From JAJPHI01 sp035541875 (GTDB lineage Bacteria; Desulfobacterota; Binatia; Binatales; Binataceae): a stretch of 64,000 nucleotides of DNA. Position 1 is the stretch's first letter; each line of letters starts with the position of its first letter. A program made the position numbers and the translations under genes. This document shows, one piece after another, positions 52,085 through 60,525 of this stretch. The notes below the pieces were generated by a model that was not told where the DNA came from, did no database searches, and was given only the letters and a program-made list of their open reading frames with translations. The stretch spans positions 1-64,000 of the forward strand of contig DATKML010000057.1 in NCBI GenBank assembly GCA_035541875.1. The letters are read 5' to 3'.

Positions 52085-52720
52085 TCAATAAACGTTGTGC
52101 CGCTGGATATATTCGGCCACATCACTCGGGAGCAGATAGCGGATCGACTCGCGCGCGGCGATTTTCTGCCGGATAAGACTGGCCGAGATAGGGAGAAAGG
52201 TAGTCTCTACAAAAGACAGCGTATGCCCACTCTGATGCACGTAATGGTCGTCTTTTTTACCGTAGCCGAAGCGCGTTAGCGCAGCAAGCGAGACGCGTAG
52301 CGGCTCATTTTTCTCGTTTTGCCGCGTGTGCACGACGAGATTGCTCAGGCGCATCAGCTCACTCGCTTCCTTCCACGTGTCGATTTCGGCGAACTGATCG
52401 CCGCCGAGAAGCAGGTAAAATTGCGGGCCACCGCGCATCGAGGCGATAAAGTGCCGCAACGTGTCGATGGTATAGGACGCGCCGCTGCGCCGTATCTCCA
52501 CATCCGAAACCATGAAGTAACGATTACCTTTGATCGCTAGCTGCGCCATCTTGTACCGATGGTCCGTCGGGGCGAGACTGCCGGCGGGCTTGTGCGGAGG
52601 CGCTGCGGCTGGGATGAAATACACGAGATCGAGCTTCAGCGCTTCGCGAACCTCTTCGGCGGCGCGCAGATGGCCGAAATGGATCGGATTATAACTTCCG
52701 CCGAACAGACCGATTCGCAT
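52085..52720 (-). CDS. nadD: Nicotinate-nucleotide adenylyltransferase
   Basis: 211 residues from the ATG at 52720; the frame is open to 52771 but that part overlaps proA. Motifs are GLFGGSYNPIHFGHLRAAEE (with H-x-G-H) and ISASLIRQKIA near the C-terminus. It converts nicotinate mononucleotide to deamido-NAD in NAD synthesis. It sits between proA and rsfS. Confidence 0.94.
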   Translation of the reverse strand: MRIGLFGGSYNPIHFGHLRAAEEVREALKLDLVYFIPAAAPPHKPAGSLAPTDHRYKMAQLAIKGNRYFMVSDVEIRRSGASYTIDTLRHFIASMRGGPQFYLLLGGDQFAEIDTWKEASELMRLSNLVVHTRQNEKNEPLRVSLAALTRFGYGKKDDHYVHQSGHTLSFVETTFLPISASLIRQKIAARESIRYLLPSDVAEYIQRHNVY

Positions 52721-52745
52721 GGTAACTACTTCGAGTGGCCGCGAA

Positions 52746-53999
52746 CTATTTGCGCACCTGGCCGTTGCCACGAATCACGTACTTGTAAGTGGTGAGTTCG
52801 CGCAGTCCCATCGGACCGCGCGCGTGGAGCCGATTCGTTGATATTCCGGTCTCGGCGCCAAAGCCGAACTCGAAGCCGTCAGTGAAACGCGTCGATGCGT
52901 TAACGTATACCGTAGCCGAATCGACCTCGCGCTGAAACCGCTCCGCCGCGTTTGAATCCCGCGTAACGATCGCATCGGCGAGCCCCGACCCATGCTTACT
53001 GATAAAGGTGATCGCTTGGTCGAGCGAATCCACTACTTTGATCGCGAGAATCAGATCCAGATACTCGGTGTCCCAATCCTCTGCCGAGGCAACCTTAGCG
53101 TCCGGCAGGACAGCTCGAACACGATCGTCGCCACGTAGTTCGACTCCCGCCGCTGTCAGCCGCTTGCCGATTGCGGGAAGGAAAGCGGGCGCGACTTCCT
53201 GATTTACGAGAAGTGTCTCCATCGCATTGCAGACCGAGGGGCGGCTGCACTTGGCGTTGAAGCAGATCTCTTCGGCCATCTTTAGATCGGCGTCGCGATC
53301 GACATAGGTATGACAGATGCCGTCGAAGTGCGGCAGGATCGGCACGTTCGATCCCTGCAGCGCGGCCTTTAGCGCATTACCCCCGCGCGGGATTATCAGA
53401 TCGATTAACTCCGGGTGGCGCTTCATGATCTGAATCGTTTCCCGGTCCGGATTATCGATAAACATCGCGGCTGCCGGATCGATTCCGGCGCCTTGCAGAG
53501 CCTTTTTGATCAGCTTGGCGAGCACGCCGTTAGCTACGAGGGCTTCGCGTCCACCCCGGAGCACGACGCTGTTGCCCGCCTTGAGGCACAGCACGCCTGC
53601 GTCGATCGTGACGTTAGGCCGCGATTCATAAACGATCGCGACCACACCGATAGGCACTCGCACCTGCGCGATTTCGAGTCCGTTGGGCCGCTGCCACGAG
53701 CTGATCACTTCGCCCACCGGATCAGGTAACGCGATAACCTCTTCGACGCCGCGCGCCATCGCATTGACGCGATCGGGCGTAAGCGTCAGCCGTTCGAGGA
53801 AAGCGCCGGTTGTTCCGGAGGCTTTCGCATTGGCGAGATCCTTCTCGTTGGCGGCCAGAATCTCAGCGGTGGCAGCTCGCAAATCGTTCGCGAGCGCACT
53901 GAGCGCGCCATCCTTTTGCGCGGTCGTTGCCAACGCTAATGGACGGGCGGCCGCTCGCGCCTTGGCGAGTCCCTCCAGAATCTCGGCTTCCAGACTCAA
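52746..53999 (-). CDS. proA: Gamma-glutamyl phosphate reductase
   Basis: 417 residues, an aldehyde-dehydrogenase-fold enzyme. The catalytic Cys lies in FNAKCSRPSVCNAMETLL, and NAD(P) contacts come from VVLRGGREAL and nearby. It reduces gamma-glutamyl phosphate to the semialdehyde in proline synthesis. It overlaps proB by ATGA, so both steps are translationally coupled. Confidence 0.95.
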   Translation of the reverse strand: MSLEAEILEGLAKARAAARPLALATTAQKDGALSALANDLRAATAEILAANEKDLANAKASGTTGAFLERLTLTPDRVNAMARGVEEVIALPDPVGEVISSWQRPNGLEIAQVRVPIGVVAIVYESRPNVTIDAGVLCLKAGNSVVLRGGREALVANGVLAKLIKKALQGAGIDPAAAMFIDNPDRETIQIMKRHPELIDLIIPRGGNALKAALQGSNVPILPHFDGICHTYVDRDADLKMAEEICFNAKCSRPSVCNAMETLLVNQEVAPAFLPAIGKRLTAAGVELRGDDRVRAVLPDAKVASAEDWDTEYLDLILAIKVVDSLDQAITFISKHGSGLADAIVTRDSNAAERFQREVDSATVYVNASTRFTDGFEFGFGAETGISTNRLHARGPMGLRELTTYKYVIRGNGQVRK

Positions 54000-55138
54000 G
54001 CTAGTTCCTCAAGCAAGACAAAGTTGTCGCGATGAATAATCTCGTCGGCCACCTTGTAGCCGAGCACCCGTGCGATTTCCGCCGAGCGACATCCGATTAC
54101 GCGTGACACATCGGAGGAAGGATAATTCACCAGACCGCGGCCAAATTCCACTCCCGCCTGATCGAGCAGGCTGACGCAATCGCCGCTGCTGAACTCGCCG
54201 CGCACCTCTCGGATACCTGAGGCGAGCAGGCTGCGTCCTTTGCGCCGTAGTGCTTCTGCTGCGCCGTCATCCACGGCGAGCGCTCCCGAAGGACGAATGG
54301 CGAAGGCGATAAGTTGCTTGCGACGTTTGAGCCGCGTGCTCGACGGCAGGATCAGCGTGCCGATTTCGCGCGTGGGATCGAGCGCGATATTCAGCGTTTC
54401 GGGGTCACGACCCGGCGCGATAATCGCGCTGATACCGGCGCGCGCGGCCTGCCGCGCGGCCTTGAGCTTGGTGGCCATCCCGCCGCTCCCGAGCGGTCCG
54501 GCACTCTCGGCGACCAACCCGCGCATCCCGGACTCGGCGTCGGTAATCAGTGGAATCAGATGGGCATCGGGGCGTTTACGCGGATCACCGGTAAGGACCC
54601 CCGGCACATCGCTCAGGATAATCAGCAGCTGTGCCTGCACCATCGCAGCGACCTGCGACGACAGCACGTCATTGTCGCCCATCCGAATCTCTTCAACGGC
54701 GACGGTATCGTTCTCGTTGATAACCGGAATTACGCCCGCCGTCAGCAGCGCCTGAATCGTATGGATCGCGTTGTCGCGGCGCTTCTTTTCCGCGAGGTCA
54801 TGATGAGTCAGCAGGAGCTGTGCGACGGTTCGTCCGCGCGAATCGAAAGCCTTGGCCCATTGGCGCATCAGCTCAATCTGTCCGGTGGCCGCGGCGGCCT
54901 GCCGCTCGCCCATTGAGGCGCCGAGATTGCGCAGGCGCGCACGCCCTGCGGCAATCGCACCGGAAGTCACCAGTACGACTTCGCGACCGTTCCGAATAAT
55001 CGCGTCGATTTGCGCAGCGAGCTGATCGATCGTCTCCAGCCGCAGGCCATTCAAGTCCGACAGCACGGCGCTGCCGACCTTGACCACCAGCCGCCGCACT
55101 CGTTCGATCAATGCGGCCTTGTAATCTACCTGGGGCAT
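53996..55138 (-). CDS. proB: Glutamate 5-kinase
   Basis: 380 residues: an amino-acid kinase domain (VKVGSAVLSDLNGLRLETID at the N-terminus, ENDTVAVEEIRMGDNDVLS and GTGG-like GSGGMATKLKAA) plus a C-terminal PUA domain from about residue 280. It phosphorylates glutamate with ATP as the first step to proline; the PUA domain is common in the longer bacterial form. It overlaps the 3' end of obg by 13 bases. Confidence 0.95.
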   Translation of the reverse strand: MPQVDYKAALIERVRRLVVKVGSAVLSDLNGLRLETIDQLAAQIDAIIRNGREVVLVTSGAIAAGRARLRNLGASMGERQAAAATGQIELMRQWAKAFDSRGRTVAQLLLTHHDLAEKKRRDNAIHTIQALLTAGVIPVINENDTVAVEEIRMGDNDVLSSQVAAMVQAQLLIILSDVPGVLTGDPRKRPDAHLIPLITDAESGMRGLVAESAGPLGSGGMATKLKAARQAARAGISAIIAPGRDPETLNIALDPTREIGTLILPSSTRLKRRKQLIAFAIRPSGALAVDDGAAEALRRKGRSLLASGIREVRGEFSSGDCVSLLDQAGVEFGRGLVNYPSSDVSRVIGCRSAEIARVLGYKVADEIIHRDNFVLLEELA

Positions 55139-56148
55139 TCAGCGGATTCCGTTTCCGTAGGAATATTTCTCAAAGCTTGGGCGATAGCGCTGACCAGGGG
55201 ATCGAGCCCCTGATGAGCCTCGGCCGAAATCACGAACGCTTCGAGCCCGGTGCTCGATTCCATCTGGCGGGCTACGTTAGCTGCTTCATCAGGGTCGGCG
55301 AGGTCGACTTTGTTTAGCGCGATTAGGGCAGGGCGCATCACGATTTCGGGATCGAAGGCTTCCATCTCGCGCCGCACGGTGACGAAGTCCTTTTCGGGTT
55401 CGCTGGTCAGGTCCAGTACATAGACCAGCGCGCGAGTCCGCTTCAGATGGCGCAAAAAGCGGATACCAAGGCCGTGCCCGAGATGAGCCCCCTCGATCAA
55501 TCCGGGGATATCGGCAACGTTGAACGATTCCTCGAGGCTCACCTGCACGTGGCCCAGATTCGGGGTCAGCGTGGTGAAAGGGTAGGGCGCTATCTTGGGT
55601 CGCGCCGCGCTCAACGCCGCGAGCAGTGTCGATTTGCCCGCGTTCGGCAATCCGACCAGTCCGACTTCCGCGACCAGCCGCAGTTCGAGCTTGACCCACA
55701 TCGCCTCGCCTTTGGTTCCGGGCGTCGCAATACGCGGAGCCCGTCGCGTCGAGGAGACAAAGTGCATGTTGCCGAGGCCGCCGGTACCGCCCTGAGCAAT
55801 CGTGGCGCGATCGCCAGGCACCACGAGGTCGGCGAGTACCTTGCCTGATTCTTCGTCGGTCACGATCGTGCCGGGCGGGACGCGAACGATCAGGTCGTCT
55901 CCCTGATGACCATACTGCTGCTTGCCACGGCCGGGTTCACCATCGCGCGCAACGAGTCGCGGCTTGTATTTGAAATCGAGCAGGGTCGAGAGGCCTTCAT
56001 CGACTTCGAAGATTACACTCCCGCCGCGACCACCGTCGCCCCCCGCGGGTCCGCCTAAGGGACGGTACTTCTCGCGCAAAAAGGCGATCGCGCCGTCACC
56101 TCCCTTGCCGGCGTGCACATAAACCCGCGTCTCGTCGATAAACCGCAT
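55126..56148 (-). CDS. obg: Obg/CgtA GTPase
   Basis: 340 residues. A glycine-rich Obg domain (GGDGAIAFLREKYRPLGGPA) occupies about residues 1-157. The GTPase domain follows with VGLPNAGKSTLLAAL (G1), DIPGLIEGAHLGHGLG (G3), LNKVD (G4) and VISAEA (G5). It acts in 50S subunit assembly and the stringent response. It begins the obg-proB-proA-nadD-rsfS run, but rpmA and rplU, its usual upstream neighbours, are about 3.7 kb away. A decayed copy of its 5' end lies at 56509-56557. Confidence 0.96.
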   Translation of the reverse strand: MRFIDETRVYVHAGKGGDGAIAFLREKYRPLGGPAGGDGGRGGSVIFEVDEGLSTLLDFKYKPRLVARDGEPGRGKQQYGHQGDDLIVRVPPGTIVTDEESGKVLADLVVPGDRATIAQGGTGGLGNMHFVSSTRRAPRIATPGTKGEAMWVKLELRLVAEVGLVGLPNAGKSTLLAALSAARPKIAPYPFTTLTPNLGHVQVSLEESFNVADIPGLIEGAHLGHGLGIRFLRHLKRTRALVYVLDLTSEPEKDFVTVRREMEAFDPEIVMRPALIALNKVDLADPDEAANVARQMESSTGLEAFVISAEAHQGLDPLVSAIAQALRNIPTETESAECPR

Positions 56149-56207
56149 CGCGCAAGGATTATAGCAGGCAGGACCCCGCTAACGCTCGATAACACTCAAG
56201 GTCGAGG

Positions 56208-56459
56208 TCAAACGGTCTCTACGGCTTCTCGCATGCGATTGTCGACCGTCAGTAGCTCCAGATCTCCGATTTCGCCTCGCTCCGCCAATGCGTCGAAAAT
56301 TTCATCAAGGGAGTCAGCTTCCCCGAGCCGCCGACGGGTGGGACGAAACTCAGCGACCACCTCATCACGGTCAGTCACGAATACGGTTTCGCCGCTCCGA
56401 ACGATTCGGAGGTACTCCGACAGCCGTGACTTGAGTTGTTTAATTCCGACCGATTTCAC
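56208..56459 (-). CDS. Orphan Phd/YefM-type antitoxin
   Basis: 83 residues from a GTG. The N-terminus KSVGIKQLKSRLSEYLRIVR and SGETVFVTDRDEVVAEFRPT match the DNA-binding half of Phd/YefM antitoxins. The C-terminal half (SLDEIFDALAERGEIGDLEL) is less conserved and would wrap a toxin. No toxin gene follows: only about 60 bases separate it from obg. It may be a solitary remnant or act as a repressor. Confidence 0.75.
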   Translation of the reverse strand: MKSVGIKQLKSRLSEYLRIVRSGETVFVTDRDEVVAEFRPTRRRLGEADSLDEIFDALAERGEIGDLELLTVDNRMREAVETV

Positions 56460-56508
56460 GATTACATGCTAGGCACTGGTGGTCACCATTAGCGACTACT
56501 GTCTTCTT

Positions 56509-56557
56509 GGTGTGCACAAACCGCGTCTCGTTGATAAAGCGTATGGCGGAATGATTA
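56509..56557 (-). pseudogene. Decayed duplicate of the obg 5' end
   Basis: The minus strand here reads I-R-F-I-N-E-T-R-F-V-H, against M-R-F-I-D-E-T-R-V-Y-V-H at the start of obg (56148 downward). The DNA aligns across about 45 bases, with one three-base deletion and the start ATG changed to ATA. It lies on the far side of the antitoxin gene from obg, so the two copies flank it. It is not translated as a gene. Confidence 0.65.
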
Positions 56558-56565
56558 TCGACTAA

Positions 56566-57597
56566 TCAGAGGCACAACTCCGCGAGAGTCCTAAGCGCCT
56601 CGGGTTGGTTCGTGCCGATTAGCATCGTCGTCACCGCCGACGACTTCCAGCGCGCGAGCTGGTCGCGGATATGCTCCTTCGGGCCGACCAGCGCGACCGC
56701 ATCGACCAGTTCGTTCGGCACTGCCGCCTGCGCCTCGTTCTTCTTGCCCGACAGGTAAAGATCCTGCAGTTGCGTCGCGAGGTCTTCGTAACCGAAGTTG
56801 CGCACGTAGCTGTTGTAGAAATTCTTGTTCCGCGCGCCCATCCCGCCGATATAGAGCGCCAGACTGGCCTTCACCGGTTCGCGGCACTTCTCGATATCGC
56901 TGCCCATCACGCAGGTAACGTAGGGCGAGAAATCAAAGTCGCTCTTGTTCTTGCTCGGGCCCGCCTTGGCGAAACCCGCATCGAGATGCGGCCGGAAGAG
57001 CTGGTCGTACCATTCGGGCGCCATCCAGACCGGCAGGATTCCGTCGGCGAGTTCCCCCGCCAGCTCGATTCCCTTGGGGCTGATCGAGGCGGTGTAGATC
57101 TTCATGTCGGGACGGCCGTGCAGGATACTCTTGAGTGGCTTGCCCAGGCCGCTGGCGCCGGGCCCACGATAAGGAATCTGATACTCCTTGCCGTCGAAAC
57201 TCAGCGCCTCCTCCCGTTTCAGAATCTTGCGAATAATCTGGATATATTCGCGATAGCGCTGCAGCGGCTTGCCGTAGGGCACGCCATGCCATCCCTCGAT
57301 TACCTGCGGATTCGACGGTCCGATTCCGATTAGAAAGCGGCCATTGGTCAGTCCGTCGAGAGTCATCGCGGTCATCGCAGTCATCGCAGGAGTCCGCGCC
57401 TGCATCTGCATGATTCCTGCGCCGAGCTTGATCTTCGAGGTGCGCGCGCCAACGAAGGCAAGAAAGGTCACGACGTCCGAGCCCCATGCCTCGCCCGTCC
57501 AGACTGAGTCGTACCCGAGGCGCTCGGCTTCGAGGATAACTTCCATCGTTTTGTTCATTTGAGGGCCGGAGTAGCCCGATACGATTCCTAGACGCAT
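56566..57597 (-). CDS. LLM-class flavin (F420- or FMN-type) oxidoreductase
   Basis: 343 residues from the ATG at 57597, preceded by AAAGGTAAG; the frame is open to 57684. A luciferase-like TIM barrel: MRLGIVSGYSGPQMNKTMEV, RLGYDSVWTGEAWGSD, FLAFVGARTSKIKLGAGIMQ and NGRFLIGIGPSNPQVIEGWH. Members of this group are F420-dependent reductases or dehydrogenases or flavin monooxygenases; the F420-type (MER/actinobacterial-like) resemblance is stronger. Substrate unknown. It lies beside a cupin-like gene and a second LLM protein. Confidence 0.87.
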   Translation of the reverse strand: MRLGIVSGYSGPQMNKTMEVILEAERLGYDSVWTGEAWGSDVVTFLAFVGARTSKIKLGAGIMQMQARTPAMTAMTAMTLDGLTNGRFLIGIGPSNPQVIEGWHGVPYGKPLQRYREYIQIIRKILKREEALSFDGKEYQIPYRGPGASGLGKPLKSILHGRPDMKIYTASISPKGIELAGELADGILPVWMAPEWYDQLFRPHLDAGFAKAGPSKNKSDFDFSPYVTCVMGSDIEKCREPVKASLALYIGGMGARNKNFYNSYVRNFGYEDLATQLQDLYLSGKKNEAQAAVPNELVDAVALVGPKEHIRDQLARWKSSAVTTMLIGTNQPEALRTLAELCL

Positions 57598-57707
57598 GTT
57601 CTTACCTTTCTTTATGCCTCGCTCCGCAGAAGTTTGAACTTGGCCGCAGCTCGCAGATTCGCTCGCCCCTTGTACGGCAGGCACCGCGCCTCCGGCGCGG
57701 TCTCAAT

Positions 57708-58442
57708 CTAATGTTGGGGGCGAAACTGGACGCCGATCACGTCACTCCCGGCGCTTCCCGCGCGCAGCGTAATCGGCCGATCCTCACGGCCGACATAAAT
57801 CGTGGACCATCGCGGATACTCCTGTTCGGCGTATACGAAGGTTCCACTCAGCGGGATATAGAATTGGCCGCCGCTGTTGGCAGCCGACGGCGTTTCGAAG
57901 CTGGCACCCGGCGGCAGTTGCCATCGGCGGGCCCAGATATCGCCATCTTCGATCAGAGTCGTTGCGGCAAACTCTGATGGCGCCGTATCGAGCACATCGA
58001 TTTGGTGGAAGTGAACTCTGTGAGTTTTCTTCCGCAGCTCCTGGCGGATACGCGCGACGTCCTTCGGCATTTCGTACGTTTCGATATTCGGCCTCGGCCA
58101 CAGCGCTAGGAGCGAGAAGCCTTCCGGCTCGACCTCGATAGGTCCGTACGGCACCCATTCGTCGGTGTACTGGATCACCACCGGCGCGACGGGTTTGCGC
58201 GTCAGTCGTGCGTTACCTTCGAGATAGATCTGCCACTGATCCACCGGATGAGCATGGGTGAGCGCGATACCGGGGCCGTAGTCCGCGAAGAGGGCCTGGC
58301 CGCAGCGCTGATGCTCCGGTACGCCATCGTCGCGAAAATCACCCACGAGGTTGGTAATATGCGTCTCAAGATATACTGCGGGGTATTCGGGCAGCAGATA
58401 CCGCCCCTTCTTTGCTTCGGTAAAGTTCGCGGCGACGACCAT
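57708..58442 (-). CDS. Cupin-like protein, function unknown
   Basis: 244 residues from an ATG with GGGAGG seven bases upstream. Two similar beta-rich halves suggest a bicupin: the first has LTHAHPVDQWQIYLEGNARL, the second FYIPLSGTFVYAEQEYPRW. His and Gln in the first half are candidate metal ligands, but the classic cupin motifs are incomplete. It reads divergently from the LLM gene at 58569. A role with the flanking oxidoreductases is plausible, not shown. Confidence 0.6.
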   Translation of the reverse strand: MVVAANFTEAKKGRYLLPEYPAVYLETHITNLVGDFRDDGVPEHQRCGQALFADYGPGIALTHAHPVDQWQIYLEGNARLTRKPVAPVVIQYTDEWVPYGPIEVEPEGFSLLALWPRPNIETYEMPKDVARIRQELRKKTHRVHFHQIDVLDTAPSEFAATTLIEDGDIWARRWQLPPGASFETPSAANSGGQFYIPLSGTFVYAEQEYPRWSTIYVGREDRPITLRAGSAGSDVIGVQFRPQH

Positions 58443-58568
58443 GAATCAGCCTCCCTGGCTCGCTTGGCCGGAATGAATTCTCGACAAACCGGCAACTTTG
58501 AATTACGACCGAGCATAGCAATCGGGGGAAATCCGCGTCCAACCCCGACGCGACGGAGGTTAGTCACG

Positions 58569-59738
58569 ATGAAGTTCATCCTGCATCTTACCCCGGCGGT
58601 TCCCGCCTCACCGATCGAGCGCGAGCGTCTGCGTCCGATCGCTCATCGGACCGACAAGACCCAGCAGATGATCGACGAGATGGTCGAGCTGGCGCAGCTT
58701 GGCGAGGAACTCGGCTTTCATGCCGTAACCTACTCGGAGCACCATTTTTATACCGAAGGTTTAGAGGCTGGTTCGACGCCGACGCCCCACCTGATGAATC
58801 TGCTGCACCATACCAAGCGCATCAAGGTCGGACCCGTGGGTTTTGTGCTCCCGACCTGGGATCCGATTCGGTTGGCGCTCGACGTCGCCTGGGCCGATCA
58901 AATGAGCCGCGGGCGCGTGCTCGTCGGACTCGCACGCGGCGTCTTCCCACGATGGGTTAACGTGCTTGGCCAGCATTATGGCGTCGAGCCGGGAGCCGTT
59001 GGGCCGCAAGCCGAGCAGCATAATCGCGAAGTTTTTCAGGAACTCTTCAAGGTAATGAAGGCATCGTGGGCCGACGAGCCCTTCTCTTTTAACGGCAAGT
59101 ATTACAAGGTGCCGGTGCCGTTCGAGGGCAGCGAATGGCTGCCGCACGAAGCGACGACCCGCTACGGCGCCGACGGCGAACTCGACGCGCAGCATCGCCT
59201 GCGCAAAATCTCACCGGTGCCGAAGCCCTATCAGAAACCGCATCCGGATCTGTTCATGGCGCTGACGACTTCCGAAGAGACTATCCGATGGTCCGCGCGT
59301 GAAGGCGTGGTGCCACTAATATTTCTGCCGTTCCCGGATATGGCGATTAAAGGGGCGCAGTTCTATACCGACGAGGCCAACAAAGCCGGCCGGGGACTGC
59401 GGTTAGGACAGAATATCGGGATGGCGCGACTCGTCTATCTCGGCGAGAACCGCGAAGAGGCGCGGGCGCGAGCGCAAAACGGCGCGATTTTTCTCTTCCG
59501 TCAGTTCCACGCGAAATTTATTAAGGAAATTCCGCAGACGATCGAGCCCTTTATCGACGCGGGCTTGGCCTTCACAGGGACGGTCGACGATGTGCGCCAG
59601 CAGATGCTGGACGTGCAGGAGCGTATCAATCCGGAGTACTTCATGGTGCTGTGTGACCAGGGCTTCATGCCATTGCATGAGGTCAAAAAGCAGATTGAAA
59701 TGTTCGGGACGAAGATTATGCCCGAGTTCATGGGGTGA
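58569..59738 (+). CDS. LLM-class flavin-dependent oxidoreductase (luciferase-like monooxygenase)
   Basis: 389 residues from the ATG at 58569, with GGAGG nine bases upstream; the frame extends to 58248 inside the cupin gene. The luciferase-like barrel shows EELGFHAVTYSEHHFYTEG, GPVGFVLPTWDPIRLALDVA, SRGRVLVGLARGVFPRW and GTVDDVRQQMLDV. It is of the FMNH2-dependent alkanal/limonene monooxygenase-like type and would need a separate flavin reductase. Substrate unknown. Divergent from the cupin-like gene. Confidence 0.88.
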   Translation: MKFILHLTPAVPASPIERERLRPIAHRTDKTQQMIDEMVELAQLGEELGFHAVTYSEHHFYTEGLEAGSTPTPHLMNLLHHTKRIKVGPVGFVLPTWDPIRLALDVAWADQMSRGRVLVGLARGVFPRWVNVLGQHYGVEPGAVGPQAEQHNREVFQELFKVMKASWADEPFSFNGKYYKVPVPFEGSEWLPHEATTRYGADGELDAQHRLRKISPVPKPYQKPHPDLFMALTTSEETIRWSAREGVVPLIFLPFPDMAIKGAQFYTDEANKAGRGLRLGQNIGMARLVYLGENREEARARAQNGAIFLFRQFHAKFIKEIPQTIEPFIDAGLAFTGTVDDVRQQMLDVQERINPEYFMVLCDQGFMPLHEVKKQIEMFGTKIMPEFMG

Positions 59739-59782
59739 GGATTTGAGATGCTCTCACCCGCTGCGAGCGACGCTCCCAGCGA

Positions 59783-59804
59783 CCTCTCCCTGGGCAAGGA
59801 GAGG
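59783..59804. repeat. Short repeat-like hairpin CCTCTCC/GGAGAGG
   Basis: CCTCTCC (59783-59789) and GGAGAGG (59798-59804) form a 7-bp stem with an 8-base loop. With the preceding CTCTCACCCGCTGCGAGC it resembles short dispersed repeats seen between genes in many proteobacterial genomes. It lies just before the shared terminator. Confidence 0.45.
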
Positions 59805-59812
59805 TAAACAAA

Positions 59813-59842
59813 AAAGCCCGATGGATTGCTCCATCGGGCTTT
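59813..59842. terminator. Bidirectional intrinsic terminator between LLM gene and rpmA
   Basis: AAAGCCCGATGGA (59813-59825), loop TTGC, TCCATCGGGCTTT (59830-59842): a perfect 13-bp stem with A-run before and T-run after. It lies between the convergent LLM gene and rpmA and can stop transcription from both sides. It also cuts rplU-rpmA off from obg. Confidence 0.92.
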
Positions 59843-59865
59843 GCATTTACTCGATTACCTGATGC

Positions 59866-60150
59866 TTAGCAGCCAGCGGCGGCTGCCGCATCGCTGGGGA
59901 GCGGGTCGACGCTCACGCGGCGCTTGTCACCGCGATAGTTCTCGTACTTCGTGACGCCATCGATCAGTGCGTAGATCGTGTAATCGCGACCCAGACCGAC
60001 GTTACGCCCGGGATGGATCCGCGTGCCGAGCTGCCGGACCAGAATGTTACCCGCTTTTACGGTCTGACCCGCGTACACCTTGATGCCGCGGCGCTGTCCC
60101 GGCGAATCGCGCCCATTGCGTGTGGAGCCCTGACCTTTTTTATGCGCCAT
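59866..60150 (-). CDS. rpmA: Ribosomal protein bL27
   Basis: 94 residues. The opening MAHKKGQGSTRNGRDSPGQR and GQTVKAGNILVRQLGTRIHP are diagnostic of L27, whose N-terminus reaches the peptidyl-transferase centre. It overlaps the rplU stop by 11 bases. The C-terminus ends in an unusual Ala-rich tail (SDAAAAAGC). Confidence 0.96.
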   Translation of the reverse strand: MAHKKGQGSTRNGRDSPGQRRGIKVYAGQTVKAGNILVRQLGTRIHPGRNVGLGRDYTIYALIDGVTKYENYRGDKRRVSVDPLPSDAAAAAGC

Positions 60151-60457
60151 GGCTGATACCCTCGATCTTCAACACGGTCAGTTCCTGACGATGACCGTTC
60201 TTGCGGCGATAATTCTTGCGCCGCTTTTTCTTGAATACGATTACCTTGTTACCGCGCGGCTGCTGCACGATCTTCGCGGTCACCGAAGCGTTGGCAACGG
60301 TCGGATTCCCGATCTTGCTCCCTTCTTCGCCACCAATCGCGAGCACTTCGTTTAGCGCGATCTGGCTGCCAACTTCACCCTCGATACGCTCGACGGTGAC
60401 CTGCTCACCTGCGCTTACGCGGTATTGCTTCCCGCCTGTCTTTACAATTGCGAACAT
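60140..60457 (-). CDS. rplU: Ribosomal protein bL21
   Basis: 105 residues. MFAIVKTGGKQYRVSAGEQV at the start and the basic FKKKRRKNYRRKNGHRQ near the end are typical of L21, a 50S subunit protein binding 23S rRNA. It heads the rplU-rpmA pair. No autoregulatory leader was identified in the 68 bases up to the sufT gene end. Confidence 0.96.
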   Translation of the reverse strand: MFAIVKTGGKQYRVSAGEQVTVERIEGEVGSQIALNEVLAIGGEEGSKIGNPTVANASVTAKIVQQPRGNKVIVFKKKRRKNYRRKNGHRQELTVLKIEGISHGA

Positions 60458-60525
60458 CGGATAAACTCGAACCCCATTACCTAACGGATGGGGTCTGCTG
60501 TGTCAATGAAGGGCAGGAGCGGTTT

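Noticed and set aside
56165..56207. Looked for a toxin gene paired with the Phd/YefM-like antitoxin
   Set aside because: The space on the downstream side is too short and no frame of toxin size is seen upstream, so it is called an orphan.
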